Source: Acholoe squamosa (lineage: Eukaryota; Annelida; Polychaeta; Phyllodocida; Polynoidae). From it: a DNA stretch of 64,000 bases. Both the position numbers and the translations under genes were made by a program. The stretch lies in contig OX439043.1 of assembly GCA_949317995.1 (NCBI GenBank), forward strand, positions 60,467,339-60,531,338, in the 5' to 3' direction. Shown here in pieces: positions 1-11,160 of this stretch (position 1 is the first letter of the stretch; each line of letters starts with the position of its first letter). The notes under the pieces are model-generated. The model saw only the letters and a list, made by a program, of their open reading frames with translations. It had not been told where the DNA came from and searched no databases.

Positions 1-262
1 TTGACATATCAACGTTGAATCAACATTGTATCAACAGTGAAATCAATATTGTTGATTCAACATTGACAAATCAATGTTGAATCAACGTTGAGTTGACAAC
101 AATATTTCAACATTGATATGTCAACTGTTGACTGGATGTTGAAATGGTGATGGTTGACAACGTTGAAATACAAATATTGAAAAAGTGTTGAAAACAGGTT
201 GATCAACACCATCAACATAACATCAACTGGTTGTCAATGTTGATGCAACATTGTGTGCCCAC
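1..262. repeat. AT-rich short tandem/palindromic repeat tract
   Basis: The tract is made of imperfect, repeated TTGAATCAACATTGA-like words in both orientations (caacattga, caacgttga, tcaacagttga). No coding signal is seen. Homology to the gypsy family starts abruptly just after it, so it marks the truncated 5' boundary of element A. Confidence 0.7.
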
Positions 263-1430
263 TGGGATATTGTATGCCTGTATGGAAAATGTTGTAGAAT
301 GGCCAATAGAGACCATCCAACAGTTCCAACAAACTGACCCTGCAATCAAAAGAGTGCATTGCCCTGAATGCGGGAAGAATAAACCTGGTCCTGGAATGGG
401 AAAAATAGCCCTGATCCAGGAACTGTTTGGTGTCAGATTTGCTCGAGTGGCAATTGATATTATTAGTGGGATCGAACCTACTCCACGTGGAAACATTTGT
501 ATGATGGTAGTGGTAGTACACTCGAGTATACCCTTTACCCGATCACAAAGCTGCCACTTGTACAAGTGCTTTCGTGAGAGGATGTGTCCTACACTTAGGG
601 GCTCCATAAATGATGCACAGTGAGAGAATTCGAGTCTAACTTGTGGCAAGAGATGTGCCACTATTTAGCCATCTGTAAAACTCGAACTAATCCATATAGA
701 CCCCAGTCTGATGGACAGGTAGAGAGATTTATTCGAACATTGATAAAAGTCCTAAAACCCTTGGTAAATTCTTGCCAGGATGATTGGTACGAACAATGCG
801 ATTTCGTGGTACATGCTTACAATAGCACTGTACATTCTGCAACGAGCTGCTCTCCAAATTTGTTAGTATTTGGGGAGGATATCATAATGCCCGCAGATCT
901 AGTATATGGAGTTATAGGGGTAACCCTGAAGCCCCATGTACAGTGATGTTTGTGGAATCTCTTAGAGATCAGTTTAAGAGATAGTTCGAAATGAGCTACT
1001 AAAGAATGCAAAATGGCAGAAAGTTGGATATGATACCAACCTGAAGATGCGCCAATTTAGTGTCAGTGATCGAGTATTCATGATACATGAACCTTTAAGG
1101 TGTAAGAAACTAATTTCGAGCTGGGATGGCCCACATGTGGTCACTCGGATTATATCTGAAAGTACTGTGATGCTTATGAGTTTGGCAACTGGTCGAATGA
1201 ATAAGTTCAATGTATGCAGACTGAGGAAATGGAGAGGGCACGATACCGCCAACATCGAATGCAAAGAAATTTCGAAAAGACTGAATGAAGAGAAAGACGA
1301 GATCCTAGTCAAGATTAATGAATTGGCAAAAAAGATTGAAAGAGAACATCCCGGGACGTAAGAGGGGCCGACCTTGTAAAAGAATTGGTGATGTGAAGCC
1401 TAAGAGGGGACGACCTAAGAAGGTCAACAC
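262..1430 (+). pseudogene. Element A: Ty3/gypsy integrase remnant
   Basis: This is a decayed copy of the RNase H-to-integrase part of pol, closely similar to element B at about 33,880-35,420. It keeps the CxxC half of the integrase zinc motif (CPECG, near 365), the first core Asp in AIDIISGIEP (near 455) and the core Glu in RPQSDGQVERF (near 710). About 310 bp present in B is missing near position 357, removing the HxxxH half of the zinc motif. A second small deletion near 618 removes the second catalytic Asp. Further frameshifts separate the C-terminal domain (1,047-1,361), which ends in a basic tail with two KRGRP AT-hook-like motifs. RT, protease, gag and the 5' LTR of this copy are absent. 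It cannot encode an active integrase. Confidence 0.88.
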
Positions 1431-1866
1431 TGACACAAATTTAAAATCCAATTGTGATAAAAAAAGTCTCGGCGGAATGGAGAATCTGAGTTAGGGGGAA
1501 GACGTTGACACCTTCCACAAAACCTTCTCGAGATACTCAGTTGAAAAACCAAGGTAGAGAGGTGAGGCGCAGTCCCAGAATTGCTGGGCGGACCTCGAAC
1601 CTCGGTTATCCGGGGTAGTATGGACGCTTGCCGCAAGCGGGAAAGGGGGCGCTAGTGAACCGGGGACCCGGAGTGGCGCAGTGCAGTCGAGCATGCGCAT
1701 TGGTCTCGCTTTGCTTGTTGTGACCCCATTATCGCTCACAGGGGTAAGACATGCTGCTGTTTCACCTTGTTTTAAGAGTCAGGAAATCCAGATATCCTTG
1801 AACATCTTGCACCCCCTTAGTCTCCATACAAGGGAGGGCAAGCCTTGAGCCGTCTGAGCCCGAAAT
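1431..1866 (+). other. Element A: integrase-ORF3 spacer
   Basis: This non-coding stretch is collinear with 35,420-36,061 of element B but shortened. Shared landmarks are the end of the integrase frame (cagtcccagaattgc near 1,570) and 'ggttatccggggtagta' near 1,603. It leads to the ORF3 start at 1,867. Confidence 0.6.
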
Positions 1867-4056
1867 ATGGCTCAGTCGGAGGTGGTGGCGACCGTAACGG
1901 TTAATCCTGAGGGGCACCCGACCCCACTTCGAGCTCAAGATGAAGCACCTCCAAGTCCTCCAGTAGAGCTGATGGACACCACCGAAATGAAGCCGTCTCT
2001 TCCTGAGGCGACTTCAGATTCCCTGAGCATCCCTATGGGTGCGGAACTCATGGCTCCGGCGACCCCCAGATCGAAAGTGCCCAAGGGAACTACGCCTTCG
2101 GTCATCAGCTGTCGGATACTTGAATGTGACCAAAGGATTTATCCGGATGGCCACAGGTAAAAATAGATACTGTCCACAGCAGTATCTAAGACCCAAGGGT
2201 GAGCCACCCTGATTGATCCCCTTACGACCTGTAGACAAGAATCTATCGAGGATGCACCGAGTTAGGAGTTTCTGACGCTGCGGACATCTGGTTCGAGAAC
2301 TATTTTGGACTGGAATGGAAAGAGCTTATGAAGCGGAAAACCAAGATACGGAGAGAGGTCGAAAAGGCTGTCAAAGAATCAAAAGATAAACCCGAGACCA
2401 AAGCAAAGTCAATCCGCCGGAAAAAGAAGGTGGTAGAGGAGAAGGTGGAAGACAGTGAGGACTCTGTGGCCTCGACTTCGTCTCCAAGCTCACGGAGCCG
2501 AACCCGAAGTGGCAAGACCACCAAAAGAGATGATTCCCCATCTCCACCCGATCCAGGACCACTCGCAAGAGTTCTCCCCTCCCTCCCGAGCCTGTCAGCA
2601 GTACAGCAGTCGAGGAGGAGGAACTTCAGGAAGAAACCAAAGATGGTAATGGAGATCGAGACCAACAAGTGGCAGAAATGAGCCGGCAAATGCTGGAGAA
2701 CATTGACTCTTTGGAAGAACCCCTGAAGGATGCTCCTGATGAGTCCAGTCTGAACAAATGGGTTAATGCTCGGACTGGCTTTCCTGATTATACCCCGAAA
2801 TGCTTTATGGACTGTCAGCGATATACTGACAGTTACTCGATTCCTCCCGCCACCAATCGTGATGGTGAGAGCGACGATGAAGAGTGGATGAAAATCCTCA
2901 GGAAAGATGCTGGTCCCATGAAGTTCTATCGCGTGTGGGTTGCACGGCTAAGACACCAAAGTCTTACTATGGCTTCGAGCACCGTACGAAGCTGCAGTAT
3001 GCTGCTTCGAACTGGACTCCTGATAACCCGACGTGCCCATTCGAGATTAGTGTAAACAAGTCAGAAAGAGAGAGAGTCTGGCTTAGCAAAGACTCCTTCT
3101 TCCGACACCTTGTGGAGCACCACATGCACCATGCCCCGGTGTATAGGTGCACTAACGAGAAGAATCAAAATCAGAGGTGTCAGGGCCTGAAAACATTGAG
3201 ACGAGGTCGTATGGCCGAGCATTTGGCTCAAGTCTATGGTCTTAAAGAAGCCAGGTTGAAAGCTCTAAAACTTCACGAGCACCTAATGACCAAATGGGAA
3301 GAGATGAGCTCCGAGGAACGGCACACGATCACTCTGAGGACCGATCACTTCTGCCATGCCATCAAGGGGAAGCAGGACGCCTACTTCCTCAAAAATGTAC
3401 GATCCCATCGATTCGACATGTCCACAGAAATGCACTGGTGTGTCAAAGTCCAGAGAAAAGATCCCGATGCCTTTGACCGTAATGGAAGACTGCGTCCCCA
3501 CCCTAGTCGATCCTCAATCTCGGGACGCTAAACGACCGAGATCTGAGTATCAATCGCCAGCCCCCACACCTGACCATAAACGGAAGTCCCCTGACCCAAG
3601 TAAAATCTTGGGAACATTAGCTCGAGACCTAACAAGTGTAGAGCAAGTCTCCCCTCTAGACTCGAGCGGCTACCGACCTCCGGGACGACCACTGACTGGT
3701 AACATTCAGATTTGGTTAGAGGGGCGGACCACATTGTCTCATTCAAACTGGATGAGAGGTGATGTGGATACTACCCCACAATATCATGGCACCCCTGAGG
3801 ACAATGCTCTGCTCCAGAAGCTCAAGGAGCCTCCGAACCCTGATGATTTTCCAACTCTGACTGCCCTTCAGAAGCCAGGTCCTGAGTCCCAGACCCTACT
3901 GCCTTCGGGGAAACCGAAGCCTATGGGCCCATCTGCTAGCCCGGCCACCACCTCTGGTCGTGGACGGACTCGACCGGTGGACCCAAAAAGACCAGGCAGA
4001 AAACTGGTGATAAGAGACCCCAGCCAGCCATTACCTGAGGCTGGTTGGGGGCGTGG
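1867..4056 (+). pseudogene. Element A: ORF3 (Cys/His protein), 5' part, interrupted
   Basis: The ORF starts with the same MAQSEV N-terminus as element B ORF3 and is readable through several frames (1,867-2,160; 2,328-2,681; 2,669-3,055; 2,884-3,531; 3,356-4,056), so it carries multiple indels. Recognisable parts in order are a Pro/Thr-rich N-terminus, a Lys/Glu-rich charged segment near 2,330-2,650, the acidic motif SDDEEWMK near 2,872, a Cys/His block near 3,030-3,240 (CPFEIS, VEHHMHH, HLAQVYG), and a Pro/Arg/Gly-rich linker. The ORF is cut at 4,056 by the env-bearing gypsy insertion and resumes at 18,749. Its function is unknown. Its place after integrase is where env lies in many gypsy elements, but no signal peptide or membrane segment is seen. 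Confidence 0.75.
4053..4056. repeat. Target site duplication GTGG (left) of env-gypsy
   Basis: GTGG precedes the left LTR and is repeated at 18,745-18,748 after the right LTR. The uninterrupted site, with one GTGG copy, is visible in the right palindrome arm near 49,673-49,680. A 4 bp duplication fits Ty3/gypsy integration. Confidence 0.85.
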
Positions 4057-5300
4057 TATCATATACCATTTTATTATTCCATAAATTGTAACATATTATT
4101 GTATTAATCATAGAATGTATAAGAAATTAATACATAGGTTGGTTATAAGAGCCATAAGAGCGCTCAAACTTTATATAAGAGCGTTCATGCCCCACTGCAC
4201 ACCAGCTATATCAAATATACACAAGTTACATCACCCAGTGCACAATATAATAACTTGTAAGTGAATGCAAACGGCCGTTAGGGGTGCCTGGGCACCGCTG
4301 ACGCCGTCATGGGTGTCTGAGCACCCAAACACTGAACAATAGATAACATAAGTCACGACGCCATAACCTTCCAGTCACTCTAGCGTCGCTCCTGAGCTAC
4401 CTAGGTCAAATATCATTTATGGAAAGCCCATAATTAGACGGTCAAAATGAGCCCAAGAACAAGGTGGAACTCCTATTATTAAGGAAGTTACGCCATGTAG
4501 ACTAATTCAACCTCAGAATGCGCTACAGACGAACCAGCGCAAGTTAATCACTTAGAAAGTGAGCGTTGACAACTTCACATATTCAAGTCCGCGCATGCGC
4601 AAAATGGCGGTTATAGCGGTGTAAACAACTGAGATATGAGGGTCTGAAGTTGCAAAACCGACCAAGACAATGGGGGACATGGAGGCGTCCATGGGGGTCC
4701 TTTGTGCACCCAGTGACACATGAAAGACTCCCCTCAATCAATTGCAGAGTTAGGCAGATGCCACTGGCTCCAGTCAGTCTGAGGAGCAAAGCCAAGAAAT
4801 GGTACAAATAGCACTGGCTGCTCCTCCTAGAAATCAGAATCACCAGAACCACCCTAGAGGTAACATCTCCAGTCATCACTCCTGCTATCTGCTATAGCTC
4901 TACACTATTGTTAGACTATGCCAGACAGGCATAGGGCTCAACCACTAGTGGCCAGAGGCTATCTCCTGCAAGACATCTACCAGAGGGTAAAGTTATACAT
5001 TGTGGGAACCCACCTAGAACTATACTGGACATTGTACTATTATTATTATTACCTCACAGGTGGAGTGGAACAGAACATTATACTTTATGAACAATTGTAT
5101 ATTTACTGTATGGGGAAATTACCTGCATATTAACATATGTGTGATTGATATTCCCTACATGTTGCCTAAAGCTGAATAAACCAGTGATAACTGGAAATAA
5201 CACAATTTATGAGAGCTTGATGATCTTACACTCTATATACCACTAGTCATATGATATTTCTCTTATGACAACTTGATCATGCACAAATACTGGTATGACA
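4057..5300 (+). repeat. 5' LTR of env-bearing gypsy element
   Basis: This 1,244 bp long terminal repeat begins TATCATATACC and ends TATGACA. It matches 17,457-18,744 with scattered substitutions, a 5 bp difference near 4,412, and an insertion of roughly 42 bp present only in the right copy near 18,415. An AATAAA polyadenylation signal lies near 5,175. The LTR starts with TA rather than the usual TG. The divergence between the LTRs indicates the element is not very recent. Confidence 0.92.
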
Positions 5301-5303
5301 AAG

Positions 5304-5318
5304 TGGTGGAGAACATCC
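5304..5318 (+). promoter_or_regulatory. Primer binding site of env-gypsy
   Basis: TGGTGGAGAACATCC starts 3 nt after the LTR. Its complement ends in CCA, as expected for the 3' end of a tRNA primer. The tRNA identity was not determined. Confidence 0.6.
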
Positions 5319-5439
5319 TACTAAGATCCCAAATTTCATAGGCTCTCATAAAAATTAAGCTGGCAACATTACTAAAAACAATCACACACACAGCAAATCC
5401 CACTCCACCCACCCAGTGACCTTGACACCATGTTCAATA

Positions 5440-5715
5440 AGGTCACCAGTGAGATCTCCCACACACCAGTGAGATCTCCCACATATCAGTGAGATCTCCC
5501 ACATATCAGTGAGATCTCCCACATATCAGTGAGATCTCCCACACGTCAATGAGGTCCCCCACATGTCAGAGAGGTCTCCCACACGTCAGTGAGGTCTACC
5601 ACACGTCAGTGAGGTCTCCCACACGTCAGTGAGGTCTCCCACACGTCAGTGAGGTCTCCCACATGTCAGTGAGGTCTCCCACACGTCAGTGAGGTCTCCC
5701 ACACGCCAGTGAGGT
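5440..5715 (+). repeat. 20 bp minisatellite in the leader of env-gypsy
   Basis: About 13 copies of a 20 bp unit, consensus cagtgaggtctcccacacgt, lie between the primer binding site and gag. Because 20 is not a multiple of 3 and the unit contains TGA, the array is unlikely to be translated. An early subgroup carries 'gagatct' and a later one 'gaggtct', which suggests stepwise expansion. Confidence 0.9.
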
Positions 5716-7707
5716 CTACTCAGGGAACAACCAGTTCTCAGGGATCCAACATTTCCCAGGGATCTCTACAGGACGCCCAACTCACGCTATCTACCTCTGA
5801 GGATGAAGGATCTGCCTCATGGGGTGGATCCATACCCTCATCTAGATCTTCCACCCCAGCACCTGCCTCTGATAGCCATTCCTCCAGAGAAACATCTCCC
5901 ACACCCTCCACCATGGACACCGATGAAGGCCCCCAACCTAATCAGACAGCTGAGAAGATAAGGGCCTACGAGAAGGCCATCCAAGATGCAGTTACTGCCC
6001 TACAGACCAACAAGTCCTTATTAGAATAGAGGGAGAGGATCCTCAGTCAACAATTGGCAGAGAGGAATGCGGCGATTGACACCCAGCAGAAGGCCATGGA
6101 AGAACAGCGGAAGGTCCTAGAGAGACAACAACAACAGATAGCAGATCTCATGAAGATGGTATCATCCCAGACCTCACAGCCTCCCACACCCACCACCACA
6201 CCTGCTGTCACACCATCTGCCTCTGGATCCAAGGATGACATCATAATCTCCATGGTGTCCAACGTGACCAAGCTCATAGACAGACAACAACATGACGACA
6301 GAAAGATCAGGCAACATGAGGTAACAAAACCCAAAGCTTTTTCTCACCCATCACCACTCATGTCAACAGCATTATTTATTGATCACAAATTCCCAGAATA
6401 TCTGAAGGACAAGTACAAAGTAACAGACAGTGACACCATGGTAACATATTTACCCAAGTACCTTGAAGGACAAGCACTGGCTTGGTTTGAATCCTTCAAG
6501 GAAAGTGCCACTCCTGATAAGTTGACATGGAAAAATGTAGTGCATGAACTAAAAGAGTATTTGCTACTCGAGACAATATCATCTCCAGGACTGCACTCCG
6601 TGCACAAAAGGTAGATGAACCTATCCTAGACTATGCATGCCATCTCAGAAAAGTGTGTAATGCCCAACGCCTAGACGATGAAATCCTAAGTAGAACATTC
6701 ACCCAAGGCATGAGGCCCTGGATCTCTGTAGCTCTTGAAAACAAGAAAATAGACTCTTTTGACCAAGCCCTAGACCTAGCCTTAGAGGTTGAAGCCCAAG
6801 ATAGATCTAGGAAAACAAGAGATGCAGAGTCTAACCCACAGTCTACTAAGAAAAAGGTCCAGGAAGTCACCACTAGTTCAGATGAAGATGTTAACCTAAT
6901 GTCTAGTGCCCATGTAAGGCAGCAGGAAGCTAAGGCTGTATCCAAAGACCCTACCGGTAGACATAGAGGAAATAACTATGACCCCAACTACCACTCCAGT
7001 AGAGGTAGAGGTAGGGGGGGTAACAGCAACAACGGGGGGGGGGGGGTCACAACAGTAGAAAAGACAACAGCTCATCCAACTCCAACAATGGTAACTCTTC
7101 ATACAATGATAGGAGAGACAGAACCCCAAGTAATGGCAGATCCTATAATAACCAAGGATCCAACAGTAGTAGTCCACATAGGAACTACAACAATGGATCC
7201 TACAACAACAATGGTTCCTACAACAACCAGGGTTCCAACAACTCTAGATCCTACAGTAACCAAGGATCCAACAATAGGAGCCATAGTCCACATAGGAACT
7301 ACAACAATGGATCCTACAACAACAATGGTTCCTACAACAACCAGGGTTCCAACAACTCTGGATCGTATAGTAACCAAGGATCCAACAATAGGAGCCATAG
7401 TCCACATAGGAACTACAACAGTGGATCCTACTCTAACCAGGGATCCAGCAACTCTGGTTCCTACAACAACCAGGGATCCAACAACTCTGGATCCTACAAT
7501 AACCAGGGTTCCAATAACTCTGGTCAATACGGCAACTCTGGTCAATATAACCAGGGTTCCAACACACATCGGGAGGATTACAAACCCAACACAAGAGGTT
7601 ACCAGGGGAACCAACACAGTAACCCCCAAATATCTCACGTGATGGATCAAATCTCCAAACTCCTGGTGGCAGGCATTGCAACCACCCCACAGAACCAGGA
7701 AAACTAG
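5709..7707 (+). pseudogene. gag: Gag of env-bearing gypsy (disrupted)
   Basis: The structural protein that would form the particle is readable in three pieces. The first open stretch (5,709-6,026, first ATG at 5,913) ends at an in-frame TAG at 6,027. The same frame continues through 6,614 with a Gln-rich coiled coil (near 6,054-6,170) and a capsid-like segment (QALAWFESF near 6,469; WKNVVHELKEYL near 6,530). A frameshift near 6,615-6,652 leads into the next piece. A G homopolymer near 7,027-7,038 then shifts the frame again. After it, the Asn/Gly/Ser/Gln-rich repeats (NNGSYNNQGSNNS type) are open in the frame ending at TAG 7,705-7,707. No CCHC zinc knuckle is seen; the repeat-rich tail occupies its usual place. 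Confidence 0.8.
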
Positions 7708-7730
7708 GATGTCACAGTGCCGATGGGCCA

Positions 7731-8222
7731 GTGCACTGTGACACCCCAAATACAAACAATCAATCAGTATTAACAAAGATCCAACCAGAGACAATTGCTA
7801 GTGCTAATCTACCATCTAACAGACAGAGACGTCCATCAGTGATACACATCACCCCACTAGATTCATCATCAAAGGATACAGGTGAGAGTACCAAGCTTTC
7901 TATTGTACTCCTTCAAAATGGCTGTATCAATGTAAATCTGTATGATGTTTCAGATGTACAATGTTTGGTTGATACAGGTGCTACTATCACCTGTGTCAGA
8001 CAAGCATTCCTCATGGATCTCCAAAAGAGATTCCATATCCAACTAAAGAAGTCAAAAATCAACATCCATTTGGCGGATGGAGCGGTGTGTCATGTTAGAC
8101 ATTCAGCTATACTGAATTTTAGAATCCAAGGTGTCAGATTCCAATACCAATTTGCTGTAATTCCCAACCTCACACAGCCCATTGTTCTCGGCACAGATTT
8201 CTTAAGCACTACAAAATCTTAA
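7731..8222 (+). CDS. Aspartic protease region of env-gypsy pol
   Basis: The retropepsin that processes Gag-Pol is identified by the catalytic motif LVDTGATITC (near 7,969-8,000), with a flap-like segment downstream and the late motif PIVLGTDFLS (near 8,179). The piece ends at an in-frame TAA (8,220-8,222). The following pol piece is in the same frame, so a single nonsense change explains the break. It lies in a different frame from the end of gag, so Gag-Pol expression would need recoding or another mechanism. Confidence 0.8.
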   Translation: MHCDTPNTNNQSVLTKIQPETIASANLPSNRQRRPSVIHITPLDSSSKDTGESTKLSIVLLQNGCINVNLYDVSDVQCLVDTGATITCVRQAFLMDLQKRFHIQLKKSKINIHLADGAVCHVRHSAILNFRIQGVRFQYQFAVIPNLTQPIVLGTDFLSTTKS

Positions 8223-11160
8223 ATTGAATTTAATGTTGATCCTGAACAAATTCTCAAACCCATTAGGGCAGTGAGGGATTTTACCATCCCTCCATTCTCT
8301 GAACTTGCAGTATTAGGTAAAGTCACATCTACTCAGTCACTGCAAGGCAGAACTGGAGTAGTAGATAACCTCCAGAGAAATAACAATGCCCCATATCTAG
8401 TTCAAAGGGCAGCAGTAACCCCCAGGGAAAATAACAAACACCCCCTAGTGTTACTCAACACCAGCAGGCGCCCACATAAAATCAAAAAGGGTGCCATCAT
8501 AGCTCTATTTCAGGAAGTCAAGGAATCTGATCTAGAAAAACCTCAACGGGTGTCAGACACTACCCCACACACTGATCAATCCATCTCAGCCATACGGCCT
8601 GAAGATGAACCTCCATTCAGTGACACAGACTCAGACTGTGAGTCTACATATGCTGACCCTGAACCTAACTCAATCAGACTCTCTGAAATAGCAGCTATAC
8701 ATAGTGAGGCACATGACCTCGAGCCAGAATTGGAAGAGAATGTTCCACCAAAATCTGTGCTCACATCAAAAGATCAGCATGATAGGTTAGAATCACTGCT
8801 GACCAAGTATGATGATATATTTGTAGGAAAAGATGGAGACATCGGTGCTACACACCTCTATACCCACTCTATACATGTAAAACCCGAAGCAGTACCATGT
8901 CATTTCCTACCATATAGACAAACACCAGAAAAACAGGCCGCAATAGGGGAAGAATGCGAAAGGCTAGTACAGCAGGGCATTCTAAGAGAATGTGCTGAGG
9001 GCCCCTGGGCATCCAGATCCTTTCTAGTACAAAAAGCATCAGGAGGCCATAGGCTTCTAACAGATTTTCGTCATCTGAACCAGAATACGATCAATCAAGC
9101 CTTATCTACACCCCGGGCCGATGACACTCTAGACATGATAGGGTCACTCAGACCAAGAGTATTCAGTAAACTAGATGCCCAACAGGGATTTTTTCAAATT
9201 CCTATAAGAGAGGAGGACCAGCATAAAACCGCATTCATAGCAAATGACAAAAAATATGTCTACCAAAGGATGCCAATGGGATTAGCGACCGCCCCTGCGG
9301 GGGTTTTGCCATCTAGTAACATTGATTCTGAACAAACTCAAGTACAAATGTGCCCTACCATACCTAGATGACATATTGGTATTATCACCATCGATCGAAC
9401 AACACTTCCATGACCTGGAAGATGTTTTCAACAGCTTAAGAATTGGTAAACTCAAATTGAAGAAATCAAAATGTGAATACTTCATAGACAGAATAGACTT
9501 CTTGGGAATGAGAGTCACACCCGTGGGACTACAACCATCTCCCACAAAGGTGGAACCAATCAAAACTTTCCCAACACCAAAGTCAGTCAAAAATGTCAGA
9601 TCCTTCACAGGACTATGCCAATACTTCAAAAAGTTTATCAAAGGTTATGCCCAAATTGCTAGACCATTGTATGATCTACAGACACATCTCAAAGCATTTG
9701 TCTGGACAGAGGATGCAGATAATGCTTTCAAAACATTAAAGCATGCCCTCTGTACCAATGCTCTTCTCAGATATCCAAACTATGAGAAAGAGTTCAGTTT
9801 GGCAACTGATGCTTCCAATGTGAGTTTAGGAGCTGTACTCTCACAGAGAGATAATGAAGGAGTGCTCAGACCAGTAGCCTTTGCAGGTAGAACCCTCTCC
9901 AAACATGAGAGAAATTACAATACCACAGAGAGAGAACTACTGGTAGTAGTGTATGGAGTATTACACTTCAGACACTACCTAGAAACTAGACACTTCCAAT
10001 TATACACAGACCATGCAGCCCTAATCCCACTATTAACCAATACAGGACTCACACATAGATGGGCCAGATGGGCTCTAGACATACAGCAATTTTCATTCAC
10101 CATTCAACATGTGAAGGGTGATGATAACATACCACCAGATGCTATGTCTAGAAGGGAATACCCAGATTCTGGGCCCATGACTAACCCTCCACCCCCACAA
10201 AGGAGAGTTAGAGCAGCCAGTAGAACCAAGTTTGCAAAAGTAACAAAGAAAGTACCATTCAAAAGGGATGATTCACCCAACACCATTGAAAGGCCAGAGA
10301 CACCCATTAGGGGTATCTTGAAGCAATCTACACACCATGTGTTTTGCCATTGTGAGAGAGAATACTCACAACTCTTTCCAGATAATGACTTCGAGCCTAT
10401 TGAATTCTCATCACTCAACCAGATGCTGAAGGCAACTCCTAAGGAGCCACCCTTCACCCCACCTGACTCAGATGATGAAGATTCAGAAGACACATTATAT
10501 GCTATTACTCAAGCAACTTCCAAATCAGTCAGATTCTTTGAATCAATGCAGGGAGAGGAAACATCAAACCATTTGTGTCCTGTGACCACACGCTCAAAAA
10601 CTAGAGAAATGATTCAGGAGGGCACACCAAAACCCCCCACACAATCACAAACTATTCTAAATGAGAAAAAGGTCACAGGAAACAAACCTACAAAAACCCC
10701 ACCTGCCAGGAAAAATGTCACAAAAGACACTGCATCTAATGAATCAAAGAACTCTGAAAAACAGAAGAATGACAAAAAGCAAATTGTGCCTTTAAAGAAA
10801 AAGGTTGCCACTCCCACCAAGGCGAGAATAGGACCTCCAAAGGAGCCTACACACCAAAACAAGAGTGACACACCCCAACAAAAGGCACAAGATAGGCCAA
10901 TAGTCGATGAAAAAGAAAAAGAAAGAGACAGAATAAAACAACATGTGCTAGATATAAATCAATTGCTGGATCAGATTCCCGACACATCCATCTCAGGTAC
11001 AAACCTTGGCTTGGAACAAAGGAAGGACAAGGAACTATTGCCCCTCATACAATATCTTGAGGATGGGACCTTGCCTGCACCAAAAGCACAAGGAAATAGA
11101 ATCATCAACCAAGGCCAGACCTTGGTAAATGGTACATTAGTCCATATATATGCCCCATAA
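8223..11160 (+). pseudogene. pol: Reverse transcriptase-RNase H of env-gypsy (frameshifted)
   Basis: This Ty3/gypsy polymerase copies element RNA into DNA and is read in two frames. The first covers the protease-RT linker and fingers/palm (LTDFRHLNQ near 9,056; FSKLDAQQGFFQIPI near 9,162; YQRMPMGLATAPA near 9,260). A frameshift in gcgggggtttt (near 9,296-9,305) moves to the second frame, with the active site YLDDILV (near 9,359), the connection, and RNase H (ATDASNVSLGAV near 9,803; YTDHAALIPLL near 10,001). An unusually long Lys/Pro/Thr-rich spacer of about 280 residues (10,150-10,990) precedes integrase. The frame ends at TAA 11,158, where a second small shift restores the integrase frame. 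Confidence 0.88.

Noticed and set aside
5440..5715. Regular short repeats resembling a CRISPR array
   Set aside because: The 20 bp units are contiguous with no unique spacers, and the context is a eukaryotic LTR element leader.
6653..7642. Thr/Pro-rich protein in the frame after the G-run
   Set aside because: This is the wrong frame downstream of about 7,030. The adjacent frame gives a typical low-complexity Gag tail and ends cleanly at 7,705.
7099..7794. Long minus-strand ORF (231 codons) of Val/Thr/Gly repeats
   Set aside because: It is the antisense shadow of the Asn/Gly/Ser repeats of Gag; it has no domain and the repeat unit is a multiple of three.
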